Source of the DNA: Methylobacterium aerolatum
GTDB lineage: Bacteria; Pseudomonadota; Alphaproteobacteria; Rhizobiales; Beijerinckiaceae
Reading direction: 5' to 3'
Assembly (NCBI RefSeq): GCF_022179085.1
Contig: NZ_BPQE01000023.1
Location: 124,001 to 188,000 of the forward strand
Length of the DNA: 64,000 nucleotides
Shown: positions 1 through 7,668 of the stretch, piece after piece
How positions within the stretch are numbered: position 1 is the first letter of the stretch
Layout of the letters: every line of letters begins with the position of its first letter
Position numbers and translations under genes: made by a program
Notes under the pieces: generated by a model
Database searches by the model: none
The model's input: the letters and a program-made list of their open reading frames with translations, nothing else
Told to the model about the DNA's origin: nothing

Positions 1-19
1 AGCAAGGTTATCGCGACCC

Positions 20-295
20 TTGACCACGAGCACGGAAACCCATTCGGCCGACGTGGCGTTGATCGAACCCAATCAGACGGCTTTCATCCTCAAGGTCACG
101 CGCCCTGATGATGCGGAGTTATCCGGGTGGTTGGTGATGTTTTATGCCGCGATCACCACCTCAGAGAATGAGGCGCTTACAGTCGTCCGCCATGCAGTGA
201 AGGCGGATGCGATTGTCGAACCGACAGGCGTTCGGCTCTCACAGCAGACAGCCAGCGCCCTCAATCTGGAAGCAGGTCTGGCGCGAGCACTCTGA
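20..295 (+). CDS. hypothetical protein, possibly 5'-truncated
   Basis: Encodes about 91 residues from a TTG codon. The frame stays open back to the window edge, so the true start may lie outside. The product is soluble, mixed alpha/beta in composition, with no signal peptide, membrane segment or motif I recognise. It contains a single aromatic patch (WLVMFYAAITT) near residue 38. The next small gene follows 73 bp downstream on the same strand. I cannot assign a function; composition looks like real coding sequence rather than a chance frame. Confidence 0.5.
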   Translation: MTTSTETHSADVALIEPNQTAFILKVTRPDDAELSGWLVMFYAAITTSENEALTVVRHAVKADAIVEPTGVRLSQQTASALNLEAGLARAL

Positions 296-368
296 GAGTT
301 AACGAACGAGTAATCACCAGTTTCACCCTTCGCGCGATCCCGTGCTTTGGGCTTCGACAGAGGCAAAC

Positions 369-524
369 ATGGCACGCGACTTCACGACGGGCAAAGCGCA
401 GGCGGTCACGACGGAGGACTTCAACGAGCGTGTGAAGCGCCTGCTCGCGGACAAGCCGGATCCACGCAAGGCCGAGCAACGGACCAAAAATTCAAAGGGC
501 AACACACCGTTTCAAAAGGGCTGA
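369..524 (+). CDS. small charged hypothetical protein (51 aa)
   Basis: A 51-residue, very hydrophilic and basic product (MARDFTTGKAQAV... ending in GNTPFQKG) with no cysteine and no membrane segment. The ATG start is chosen because AGAGG lies six bases upstream; a GTG 27 bases earlier would add nine unconvincing residues. Lys/Arg content is high in the C-terminal half, which looks unstructured. It sits between two other orphan small genes on the same strand. Function unknown. Confidence 0.5.
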   Translation: MARDFTTGKAQAVTTEDFNERVKRLLADKPDPRKAEQRTKNSKGNTPFQKG

Positions 525-638
525 GTGTCAAGTGATCTTCGACCGGTGAGTATAGCCGGGAAGCTCATTATGCTCACGGAAGTGTCAAGTCGCTTCATAC
601 CCCTCGCAGTTGTCCATTCCAGCTCCCACATACTGGCC

Positions 639-839
639 ATGATCATCTTCAAGCCGAACCCTCACGCGTTGCATGTGACACCTTCTGCGAAGGAGCCGGG
701 CCGGTTTGACTGGTCGATTACGCGCGACGGCGTCATCGTACGCCAATCAGTTCGATCCTTCGGGTCGGAAGGCGCGTCGGAAGCGAACGGTGACGCAGCC
801 TTTCGGGATATCACCGCGCGGTGGCTTAACGCCCGCTGA
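639..839 (+). CDS. hypothetical protein (66 aa)
   Basis: Encodes MIIFKPNPHALHVTPSAKEP and onward, ending FRDITARWLNAR. The product looks like a small beta-rich fold (RFDWSITRDGVIVRQSVRSF). An upstream GTG at 525, directly abutting the stop of the previous gene, would add 38 residues of poorer composition, so the ATG at 639 is preferred, although no clear ribosome-binding site precedes it. No family recognised. The neighbours are also small unknown genes. Confidence 0.45.
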   Translation: MIIFKPNPHALHVTPSAKEPGRFDWSITRDGVIVRQSVRSFGSEGASEANGDAAFRDITARWLNAR

Positions 840-1153
840 GTGGCACCACCGGGCTATGCTCCTGTCGGGGTCCAGCCCGTGGTGTCCCCGTCGCCAACAC
901 GAAACGGTCCCGGCCTGAAATTCCGGTGGGGGGCGAGCAAGTGCCGTATCCGACCTGATTGCATTAGGCTGGCGGCTCTAGGTTGTTGTTCGAACGTGCA
1001 TTCTGCGACAAGCCAGTATCCACTTCGTCGGAATGCGCTCTAGGGCCGACGAATTGCGACGCTATATCGAGACAGCCTTGGGTCCAAAGTCTTTGGCAGG
1101 CGTTGTCCTGAGCACCGGGGCGCATCCATCGCCGCCAGCGCAGGACAACCCTA
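840..1153. other. gene-poor gap
   Basis: No convincing gene, RNA or repeat is visible in these 314 bases. A short frame starting ATG at 1033 (MRSRADELRRYIETAL...) has a protein-like beginning but loses that character and runs into the next gene in another frame, so it is not called. Confidence 0.4.
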
Positions 1154-1522
1154 ATGAACACGATCCGATGGCTAATCGCAAAAATCTCTTTGCTTCTCTT
1201 TGCCAGCAAAGCTGAGCAAAAAAGGGATAAAATAATAAGACAAAAAGAGTCTGGCGTTTATGTTGACGCAGCATCAGAGAAGATTAGAAATTTCGACGAA
1301 GATTATCGCTCAGCCACCCATATGCTTAAGCTCCGCATGAATAAGAAGTTTCCCGACAATTATCACGCGAGATTGAGTTCTGGTGAGAAAAGTCCTTACG
1401 ATTATGGGGAGGATCGCGCGCTTGCCGTCGATGCTGCATCGATCGCGATAGCCATGGCGCTTCGGAACGGAGCTTCGGTAAGACAGGCGGCGGAAGCCGG
1501 CGCAGCGAGTGTGGGTATTTAG
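1154..1522 (+). CDS. hypothetical protein, atypical AT-rich composition
   Basis: A 122-residue product. The N-terminus (MNTIRWLIAKISLLLFASKA) is hydrophobic and could be a signal anchor or an uncleaved leader. It is followed by a charged helical segment rich in Lys, Arg and Asp, and an alanine-rich C-terminal helix (DAASIAIAMALRNGASVRQA). The first 150 bases are clearly richer in A+T than the surrounding genome, including runs such as AAAAAAGGGATAAAATAAT, suggesting acquired DNA. No family recognised and no functional context. Confidence 0.5.
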   Translation: MNTIRWLIAKISLLLFASKAEQKRDKIIRQKESGVYVDAASEKIRNFDEDYRSATHMLKLRMNKKFPDNYHARLSSGEKSPYDYGEDRALAVDAASIAIAMALRNGASVRQAAEAGAASVGI

Positions 1523-1547
1523 GCCCGCGCACAGCCTCTCGACCACG

Positions 1548-1769
1548 ATGCCCGTATATCCTCCGAAGGCAATCGTAGATGCCGCAAGAGCGGTCGAGAC
1601 CGTCCTCCGGAAGGCAAATTGCCGGCTTGCTGCTGTCCGCTTCGGCACGATCGACACCGGAAGCGGAACGGCGGATATCCACCCTCTGCGTCCGTTTGTA
1701 ACGTCAAGCTTGGTACCCCCTCGGCCGGGGAACAAGAGCCGAACGCCTGTCCAGAAACGACGGCCCTGA
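1548..1769 (+). CDS. doubtful small frame (73 aa)
   Basis: Starts MPVYPPKAIVDAARAVETVL, which reads like genuine protein, but the last third is proline- and arginine-rich and unconvincing, and there is no good ribosome-binding site. It may be a remnant whose 3' part has shifted frame. Included only because nothing else explains the stretch between 1523 and the VOC gene. Confidence 0.2.
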   Translation: MPVYPPKAIVDAARAVETVLRKANCRLAAVRFGTIDTGSGTADIHPLRPFVTSSLVPPRPGNKSRTPVQKRRP

Positions 1770-1924
1770 AGGCCGAAAACAGGCTGCTCAGGCGATTTTA
1801 TCTCCGTACGGCGCGGTGTCACTTGTCAACACCAATGCTCTACATGGAGAGGGTCGGCGGTTCGAGCCGTTCACCGCCCACCAGGGCATTCGGAGAGCAG
1901 GCGGAGTTTCCGGAGACGGCGCTC

Positions 1925-2341
1925 TCAGTGCGCGCTGAACAGGGTGTCGAGGGAGCGAAATCCCTTGATCTCGATGGGGTTTCCGGACGGATCGCGGAAA
2001 AACATCGTCCATTGCTCGCCCGGCTGACCTTCGAAACGGACCATCGGCTCCAGCACGAAGGCGACGCCCTTGTCCCTCAGGCGTGCGGCGAGGTCCTTCC
2101 AATCGTCGAGTTGGAGGGCGACGCCGAGATGCGGCATGGGGACGAGGTGGTCGCCGACCCGGCCAGTCTCTGCGACGGCGAAGGGCTCCCCGAGGTGGAG
2201 CGAGATCTCGTGGCCGAAGAAGTCGAAATCCACCCAGGTCGGCGCGCTGCGGCCTTCCTTACACCCGAGCACGTCGCCGTAGAACCGGCGCGTCTCCTCG
2301 AGGTCGCGGACGTTGTAGGCCAAGTGGAAGAAGCTGCGCAT
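1925..2341 (-). CDS. VOC-family (glyoxalase/extradiol dioxygenase-like) protein
   Basis: A 138-residue single-domain vicinal oxygen chelate protein. It shows the two characteristic halves: the first module begins RSFFHLAYNVRDLEETRRFY, and the second ends with WTMFFRDPSGNPIEIKGF, where the final Glu is the usual metal-ligand position. A His in the first strand (FFHLAYNV) is the expected partner. VOC enzymes bind a divalent metal and act on diverse small substrates such as methylglyoxal adducts, catechols or antibiotics; the substrate cannot be predicted here. The start is the ATG directly preceding this motif; longer upstream extensions lack protein character. It is convergent with nothing and stands alone upstream of the protease region. 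Confidence 0.85.
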   Translation of the reverse strand: MRSFFHLAYNVRDLEETRRFYGDVLGCKEGRSAPTWVDFDFFGHEISLHLGEPFAVAETGRVGDHLVPMPHLGVALQLDDWKDLAARLRDKGVAFVLEPMVRFEGQPGEQWTMFFRDPSGNPIEIKGFRSLDTLFSAH

Positions 2342-2519
2342 GGTGGGGTGTCCCTCGCGTTCCGCCGCTCCGGCACGGCGCCACCGAGACAGCGGACGGG
2401 CCCGGTCGCACGGTCCGGCCCGGCCTGTGTAGACCATGCGCGGCGCCCCGGTCAGCCCTCGCGGGCCTCGCTGTCGCCCGAAACGACGGATGCCGTGTCG
2501 GGCGCGCGTGGCCGGCATT

Positions 2520-3818
2520 TCAGGCGAGGTGGCGCCCCTCGTGGTTGCCCCACTGGAGGTAGTGGGTGAGCGGATCGATATGCGCCGCCGCCACGTCCGG
2601 GTTGGCCGCGAGGTAGGCGGCGGTGTTGAAGTCGGCCGAGGCGTTCCGCCCCTCCTTCCAGCCGAAGGCGTCGTAATGCGCCAGCGGGTCGACATGCGCG
2701 GCGGCGACGTCGGGGTTGTGGGCCAAGTAGTAGGCCGGGTCGAAATAGGCGTCCGCCTTGCGGTTCTCCTGCCAGCCGTAGGTCGCGTAGTGCTGGTAGG
2801 CGAAGGCGAAGCTGTCTCCGCCGGAGGCGAGGGCGGCTTTGGCCACGTCCGGGTTGGCGAGGAGGTAGTACTCGGCGTCGAAGGAGCCGTGGTTGAAGGA
2901 GCCCGAATTGCCGATGGCCGCGTAGATCTGGCGCCCCTCGGCTTGGCCGTAGAGCATGTAGTGCATCAGCGGGTCGATTCCGGAGGCCTTCACGTCCGGA
3001 TTGTGCTGGAGATACTGCTCGTTGTCGAAGGCGGCGGAGGGGTCCCGGCCCTCCTTCCACCCGTAGGTGTCGTAGTGCGTCAGCGGGTTCGAGCCGGCCT
3101 TGGCCACGTCCATGTTGGCCGCGAGATAGCCGGCCGTCGAGAAAAGCGCGTCGGGGTTCCGCCCCTCCTTCCAGCCGAACAGGTTGTAGTGGGTGAGCGG
3201 GTCCATCCCGCTTTGCGCCACATCGGGATTGTTCGCCAGATAATACGATGAGCTGACGAGTGGTGCCGCCGGGGTGGCCACCGGGCTGGAGAACGGGCTC
3301 GGCCCATAGAGATAGCGAATCCCATCGATATCCGATTGGGTGAGGTCTGTCAGGCTTGGGTTCAGGATCGAATTCATGATCGCCGGCGCGTCATTGTAGT
3401 GATCCATGCCGATGACGTGGCCGATCTCATGGACGGCGACATTGAACAGATTGATTCCGCTATTCGAGACGACGGCATTCCCGGACGGATGCCATCCTTC
3501 ACCGCTGTCGAAGTTTACGCTGCCATAGATGGCTTGCTTGATGCTCGATGATGAGAGCCAATAGGTTGAGCCGCCCGTGCCGAGCACGTTGTTCAGACCG
3601 TCTATGTACGACAGCGTGAACTTGATGGTCGCACTGGCGTAATTCTGTACCTGCTGGAATTGAATGTTGGCGCGCGACGACCAATCGTCGAAGGCTGCCT
3701 GCAGCACGGGTGCGAAGAACGAAGGAACCGCCGTGTCGAGGGCCCATGTCAGCACTCCGCCTGGGGTTCCCGGGGTGGTGCTGCCGTACTTATAACCTTC
3801 CAGTGTATAATCAGGCAT
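2520..3818 (-). CDS. matrixin-like (M10-type) metalloprotease with six C-terminal repeats
   Basis: A 432-residue protein. Residues 1-170 form a metzincin protease domain with the zinc motif HEIGHVIGMDH at 130-140 (three His ligands and the catalytic Glu) and a Met-turn (AIMNS, residues 146-150). After a Pro/Ala linker (about 171-189), six repeats of about 35 residues run to the C-terminus, with consensus YLAxNPDVAxxxxDPLxHY followed by xxxGWKEGRxP. There is no N-terminal signal peptide, which fits secretion by a type I system using a C-terminal signal, as in serralysin-type proteases, but no transporter genes are nearby and there are no GGxGxD calcium repeats. Its likely role is extracellular or surface proteolysis. 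The repeat may mediate binding or surface attachment; this is inference. Confidence 0.85.
   Translation of the reverse strand: MPDYTLEGYKYGSTTPGTPGGVLTWALDTAVPSFFAPVLQAAFDDWSSRANIQFQQVQNYASATIKFTLSYIDGLNNVLGTGGSTYWLSSSSIKQAIYGSVNFDSGEGWHPSGNAVVSNSGINLFNVAVHEIGHVIGMDHYNDAPAIMNSILNPSLTDLTQSDIDGIRYLYGPSPFSSPVATPAAPLVSSSYYLANNPDVAQSGMDPLTHYNLFGWKEGRNPDALFSTAGYLAANMDVAKAGSNPLTHYDTYGWKEGRDPSAAFDNEQYLQHNPDVKASGIDPLMHYMLYGQAEGRQIYAAIGNSGSFNHGSFDAEYYLLANPDVAKAALASGGDSFAFAYQHYATYGWQENRKADAYFDPAYYLAHNPDVAAAHVDPLAHYDAFGWKEGRNASADFNTAAYLAANPDVAAAHIDPLTHYLQWGNHEGRHLA
2523..3248 (-). repeat. six tandem ~35-aa coding repeats in the metalloprotease
   Basis: Residues 191-432 hold six units beginning near residues 191, 228, 267, 316, 361 and 400. 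The core is NPDV, then a DPLxHY box and GWKEGR. Unit 3 carries an insertion (IYAAIGNSGSFNHG) and unit 4 replaces the DPL box with ASGGDSFAFAYQHY. Similar units are known scattered in large surface proteins and glycosyltransferase-associated proteins of alphaproteobacteria. Confidence 0.85.
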
Positions 3819-4076
3819 TTGTACTTCTCGATTTAACTTGGTATTAACGAAGTCGTTTCCGCCTTCCGATCTCCTTATAGTGTAATCCCAACTCGTTAAT
3901 ACTGTAAACCTGCCGCCCGGCGACGCTGGCTCCGTCCGCGTCCGGCTGTGGGAATCCGGTTGAGCGGTGTGTACGGATCACCCGATCGTTAGGTCGCGGC
4001 CGATGGCACGGAGCGCGGCCCGCCGCTAAGGTTCGTCGAAACCGGAAGAAGCGGCGCGGCAGCCGGGAGGCGACGC

Positions 4077-4490
4077 ATGGATGTCAGGCTCGGCGGTTGC
4101 CATTGCGGCACGGTGCGCTTCGCGGTGACGCTGGCCGATGGGTTCGGCACGATCCGGCGTTGCACCTGCAGCTATTGCCGGATGCGCGGGGCCGTCGTGG
4201 TCTCGGCCGAAATGGGGAGCCTGCGCATCGAGCATGGCGAGGAAGCGCTGACGAGCTACCGGTTCAATACCGGCACGGCCCAGCACTTCTTCTGTTCACA
4301 CTGTGGGATCTACACCCACCACCAACGGCGCTCGAGCCCCGATCTCTATGGCGTCAACGTCGCCTGCCTCGACGGGATCAGCCCCTTCGACTTCCCCGAG
4401 GTACCAATTCTCGACGGGGTCAACCACCCGAGCGACACCGGACAGGCTCCCCGGCGCCTCGGGATGCTCTGTGTCGTCGCGGAGCCGTGA
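4077..4490 (+). CDS. GFA/CENP-V-type zinc-binding protein
   Basis: A 137-residue protein of the glutathione-dependent formaldehyde-activating-enzyme-like (GFA) fold. Visible zinc-binding cysteines are C8 and C10 (GGCHCG), C29, C31 and C34 (CTCSYC), and C73/C76 (FCSHCG), in the order typical of the family. Members bind zinc, and some bind glutathione adducts. A formaldehyde role would suit a methylotroph, but most GFA paralogues have unknown substrates, so none is claimed. The gene ends 32 bases from the convergent substrate-binding protein gene. Confidence 0.85.
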   Translation: MDVRLGGCHCGTVRFAVTLADGFGTIRRCTCSYCRMRGAVVVSAEMGSLRIEHGEEALTSYRFNTGTAQHFFCSHCGIYTHHQRRSSPDLYGVNVACLDGISPFDFPEVPILDGVNHPSDTGQAPRRLGMLCVVAEP

Positions 4491-4522
4491 TCGGTGGCAG
4501 GCTTCGCCCTCGCCGGATGCCG

Positions 4523-5737
4523 TCACGGCTTGGCGACGAGGGGGCAGCCGCCGTCTTCCATGGGCCGGAAGGCCTGATCGGCCGGAATCGTATCGAGGAG
4601 CTTGTAGACGTCCCACGGTGCCTTGGAATCTGCCGGCGTCTTCACCTCGAACAGATACATCGGGTGCAACTTGCGCCCATCCGCCCGGATCGTGCCCTTC
4701 CCGAACAGCGGATCGTCCGTGGGGTTCGCCTTCATCCACGCCATGGTCGCCTGCGGATCCTTCGACTTCGTGGCGGCCACCGCCTTCAGGTAGTGCAGTA
4801 GGCCGCCATAGACCCCCGCTTGGTTCATGGTCGGCATCTTGTTGGCGTTGCGCGGGTAGAACCGCTCCGAGAAGGCGCGGGTGCCGGGGTTCAAGTCCCA
4901 GTAGAAGGCCTCCGTGAGAACCAGCCCCTGGGCGGTGGGCAGGCCGAGGGCGTGGACGTCGATCGCATAGATCAGCAGCGCCGCGAGCTTCTGGCCGCCG
5001 TCGGTGAGCCCGAATTCATGCGCCTGCTTAACGGCGTTGATGGTGTCTCCGCCGGCATTGGCCAAGCCCACGACCTTCGCGCCGGAGGCCTGGGCCTGCA
5101 GCAGGAACGAGGAGAAGTCGCTCGCCGGGAACGGCACGCGCGCGGCGCCAAGGACCTTGCCGCCGCGCTTGTCGATCACGGCAGTCGCCTGATCCTGCAG
5201 CGACAGGCCGAAGGCGTAGTCCGCGGTGAGGAAGTACCACGTGTCGCCACCGCGCTTTAGCATGGTCCCAGCGGTACCGTGCGCGAGCGCGTAAGTATCG
5301 TAGGTCCAGTGGATGGTGTTCGGCGAGCACTGCTTGCCCGTCAGCTCGGTGGTCCCGGCGCCGGAATTGATGAAGATCTTGTTCTTCTCTCGGGTGACTT
5401 GGCTTACCGCCAGGGCGACGGAGGAGGTCGGCACATCGAGGATGGCATCGACCCCGTCCCGGTCGTACCACTGGCGGGCGACGCCGGCGCCGACATCGGG
5501 CTTGTTCTGGTGATCGGCTGACACGACCTCGACCACGACATCCTTGTTGATCGCCGCGAAATCCTCGACCGCCATCTGCGCGGCCACCACAGACCCCTTG
5601 CCGCCGACATCGGAATAGACCCCCGACATGTCGTTGAGCACGCCGACTTTCACGTGGATCGTGTCGGCGGATGCCGGCCCGGCGAGCGTTGCCGTGCACA
5701 GGCCGACCGACAGGATATGGCTCCAGGACCGTGTCAT
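4523..5737 (-). CDS. ABC transporter substrate-binding protein (branched-chain amino-acid/amide type)
   Basis: A 404-residue periplasmic binding protein. It has a Sec signal peptide (residues 1-24, ending GPASA), then the class-defining start IHVKVGVLNDMSGVYSDVGG of Peripla_BP_6/LivJ-like receptors. The two-lobed domain is complete and ends GGCPLVAKP. No permease or ATPase gene lies near it, so it is either an orphan receptor or works with components encoded elsewhere. A clear paralogue, sharing the NDMSG/EDLSG start, the SVGLAVSQV-like segment and the CPL ending, is encoded at 34672-35877. The ligand is unknown; receptors of this type in methylotrophs are often suspected to bind short amides, urea or alcohol-derived acids, which is inference. 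Confidence 0.88.
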   Translation of the reverse strand: MTRSWSHILSVGLCTATLAGPASADTIHVKVGVLNDMSGVYSDVGGKGSVVAAQMAVEDFAAINKDVVVEVVSADHQNKPDVGAGVARQWYDRDGVDAILDVPTSSVALAVSQVTREKNKIFINSGAGTTELTGKQCSPNTIHWTYDTYALAHGTAGTMLKRGGDTWYFLTADYAFGLSLQDQATAVIDKRGGKVLGAARVPFPASDFSSFLLQAQASGAKVVGLANAGGDTINAVKQAHEFGLTDGGQKLAALLIYAIDVHALGLPTAQGLVLTEAFYWDLNPGTRAFSERFYPRNANKMPTMNQAGVYGGLLHYLKAVAATKSKDPQATMAWMKANPTDDPLFGKGTIRADGRKLHPMYLFEVKTPADSKAPWDVYKLLDTIPADQAFRPMEDGGCPLVAKP

Positions 5738-6182
5738 GCGGCATCGTCCTCCCAGACGTCATTATTGATGTCACGAGGGCACGGTCGTCCTTTGCCCGTC
5801 AACGCGGCGCGGCCGCGGACGGCCGACCGGGAGGGGACGTTTGCGGGCGCTTGTCAGGGCGCGCCACGAGCCCGCCCTCGCGCCCTCCGGTGACGCACGG
5901 GAGGCGCACCGGTGACTATCGATCGTGCGGAGCGTGAGCCGTCGTCCGACCCCGGCGCACTGACGGCTAGAGCGTGTTCGGTTCAATCCAATCCGTGTCG
6001 CCTGCTCGACCGTCATTGCGAGCGTCAGCGAGGCAATCGAGGGTTCCGCCACGTTCGGTCACGTCCCGCTGCCCTGGATTGCTTCGCTGACGTTCGCAAG
6101 GACGGTGGCGGCGTGTGATTCAGGTCTCCTCAAAGGCGCCGGAGGGGGGGCGGGGACCAGCCAGCGCTTGGCGTTCCTCCGA
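5738..6182. other. 445-base gap containing a palindromic repeat copy
   Basis: No gene seen. The stretch holds the upstream region of the substrate-binding protein gene (right of 5737) and one copy of the dispersed palindrome (6011-6107). No THI-box riboswitch sequence was recognised despite the adjacent tenA. Confidence 0.5.
6011..6107. repeat. dispersed imperfect palindrome, copy A
   Basis: Two ~28-base arms (left CGTCATTGCGAGCGTCAGCG..., right ending GCTGACGTTCGCAAGGACG) are inverted copies with three mismatches, around a ~40-base centre containing CGTCCCGCTGCCCTGG. It lies between the 5' end of the substrate-binding protein gene and the 3' end of tenA. Confidence 0.85.
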
Positions 6183-6845
6183 TCAACTCGCCGCGTCGAG
6201 CCCCATCTGCCAGAAGTCGGCCTCCAGGCGAGAGGCGGCGGCGAAGGTCGCGACGAGATCGGGCCAGCGGGCCTCCGTGAGAGAGCGGGCCGCGAGGTCG
6301 TCCAGGTGCGCCCGGGCCCGAGTCGCGACGGCTTGGTAGCCCTCGCCGGCATAGTCGGCGATCCACTCGCCGTAGGGATGATCCGTCAGCGCCGCCGTGC
6401 CCTGGTCCGCCAGCCCCCGGCCGATGACGGCGTAGCCCACTACGCAGGGCGAGAGGGCCACATGGAGATCGAGCAGATCGCCCGCCGCGCCGCAATCGAG
6501 CACGAAGCGGGTGTAGGCCACCGTGGCGCGGTGCTCGGACGTGGCGTTGAGCGCCTGCGCATCGATTCCCCACCGCGCGCAAAGGCGGACATGCAATTCC
6601 GTCTCGTCCAGGATCGCGGCGAGGCCCGCCTGAGCGGCCCGGATATCGGCCGGGGTCCTGCTCTTGTAGGCCGCGAGCGCATAGGCCCGCGCAAACTGGA
6701 TGAGGAAGAGGTAGTCCTGTACGAGATAGGCCCGGAAGGCGGCCTCGGGCAGCGTGCCGTCACCCAGCCGCCGCACGAATTCATGATCGACATAGGCCGA
6801 CCACTCCGCTGCCGCCGCGTCCCGCAGGCGCTCGAAGGTATCCAT
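6183..6845 (-). CDS. tenA: TenA-family thiaminase II / aminopyrimidine aminohydrolase
   Basis: A 220-residue all-helical TenA protein. The catalytic cysteine of the family is C134 (LSPCVVGYAVIG), the conserved acidic residue is D44 (VQDYLFL), and the C-terminal Glu lies in ASRLEADFW. TenA hydrolyses 4-amino-5-aminomethyl-2-methylpyrimidine, or thiamine itself, salvaging the pyrimidine moiety for thiamine synthesis. The length matches the family norm. The gene is not in an obvious thiamine operon, and no THI-box was seen upstream. A thiamine-binding-family protein is encoded in the window at 31 kb but is not linked. Confidence 0.9.
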   Translation of the reverse strand: MDTFERLRDAAAAEWSAYVDHEFVRRLGDGTLPEAAFRAYLVQDYLFLIQFARAYALAAYKSRTPADIRAAQAGLAAILDETELHVRLCARWGIDAQALNATSEHRATVAYTRFVLDCGAAGDLLDLHVALSPCVVGYAVIGRGLADQGTAALTDHPYGEWIADYAGEGYQAVATRARAHLDDLAARSLTEARWPDLVATFAAASRLEADFWQMGLDAAS

Positions 6846-7049
6846 CGTCCGTCACCACTCCCGCGCCCGGCCTGAGGATGGGATGCGCCGACCGTCCGGC
6901 GAGGCGCCTCGCACGCGTTCGCGGCTCACCTTTTCGTTGTGCGGCATTGCGACGGCGCCACATCCGCCCGACCGTCGGCGAAACCGAAGCCCGAGGCAAC
7001 TGTCGGTACACGAACCTGAGCGAGGATCGCTGCCCACATGGGAGCCGCG

Positions 7050-7217
7050 ATGACCGAGGAGAAAAGGGACGGGGAAGAGCCACGCCGCGACCGGTTCTGG
7101 TGGCTCGATCTCCCCGATCTCATGGAGATGATCGACGCGTTCGTGCGCCTCGCGTGGCTGATGCTGCGCGCGCTCTGGTGGCTCCTGGGCCTGATCGTGA
7201 AACCCCGCAGCGATTGA
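7050..7217 (+). CDS. small single-pass membrane protein (55 aa)
   Basis: An acidic/basic N-terminal tail (MTEEKRDGEEPRRDR) is followed by an amphipathic segment and one strongly hydrophobic, tryptophan- and leucine-rich span (about residues 31-50, including LAWLMLRALWWLLGLIV), then a KPRSD tail. ATG codons at 7038 and 7050 are both in frame; the second is chosen because the first adds only MGAA. Likely an inner-membrane miniprotein. It is divergent from tenA and 91 bases upstream of the DUF3606 gene. Function unknown. Confidence 0.55.
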   Translation: MTEEKRDGEEPRRDRFWWLDLPDLMEMIDAFVRLAWLMLRALWWLLGLIVKPRSD

Positions 7218-7308
7218 GTGGCGCCCAAGCGACCGGCCGCCGACCCGGCCGTGCACGCGAGCGCGAACCATTTCGCCGGAGCCGGATTGCCGGAACCGGA
7301 GGAAGCCG

Positions 7309-7500
7309 ATGGCCGACACGTCGTACGAACCGAAACGGGTGAACATCGATGAGGCGAGCGCGCGGGCCTATTGGGCTCGCCGCTTCCAGGTTCCGGTCGA
7401 GGATGTCGTCGCCGCCGTTCGTGCGGTCGGCGACGACCCGGCGGCCGTCGCGGCCCGCCTCGGCAAGCCGTGGCCCTATGAGGCCAGCGGCATCGTCTGA
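7309..7500 (+). CDS. DUF3606 domain-containing protein
   Basis: A 63-residue protein with the DUF3606 pattern: a basic N-terminus, KRVNIDEASARAYWARRF, then the second helix VEDVVAAVRAVGDDPAAVAA. This small family is abundant in Hyphomicrobiales and other alphaproteobacteria. Its role is not established, and members often occur in multiple copies per genome. A GGAGG-like ribosome-binding site (CCGGAGGAAGCCG) stands just upstream of the ATG. The gene is convergent with the GMC-SDR fusion gene, from which it is separated by a GC-rich hairpin. Confidence 0.8.
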   Translation: MADTSYEPKRVNIDEASARAYWARRFQVPVEDVVAAVRAVGDDPAAVAARLGKPWPYEASGIV

Positions 7501-7578
7501 CGCGTGGGCCGCGACACCCGCGTCACGCTCGCCCCTTCGTCACCGGGAGCAAAGCGAACCGGGGAGGCAAACCCTCCC

Positions 7579-7605
7579 GCGAGGGGACGGCTCGACTCCC
7601 CTCGC
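7579..7605. terminator. GC-rich hairpin between convergent genes
   Basis: Perfect 9-bp stem (GCGAGGGGA with TCCCCTCGC) and a 9-base loop, without a T-tract on either side. Its position between the stops of the DUF3606 gene and the GMC-SDR gene suggests a transcription barrier, but this is weak evidence. Confidence 0.35.
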
Positions 7606-7668
7606 TCGCCGGGGGGTCGAGGGTCAAGGCCTTCTCAGATCGGCGGGCTCGGTCCGCAGTCCGGATCG

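Noticed and set aside
6846-7049. Possible THI-box riboswitch upstream of tenA
   Set aside because: The conserved CTGAGA and ACCTGATCTGG-type blocks are not present in this stretch.
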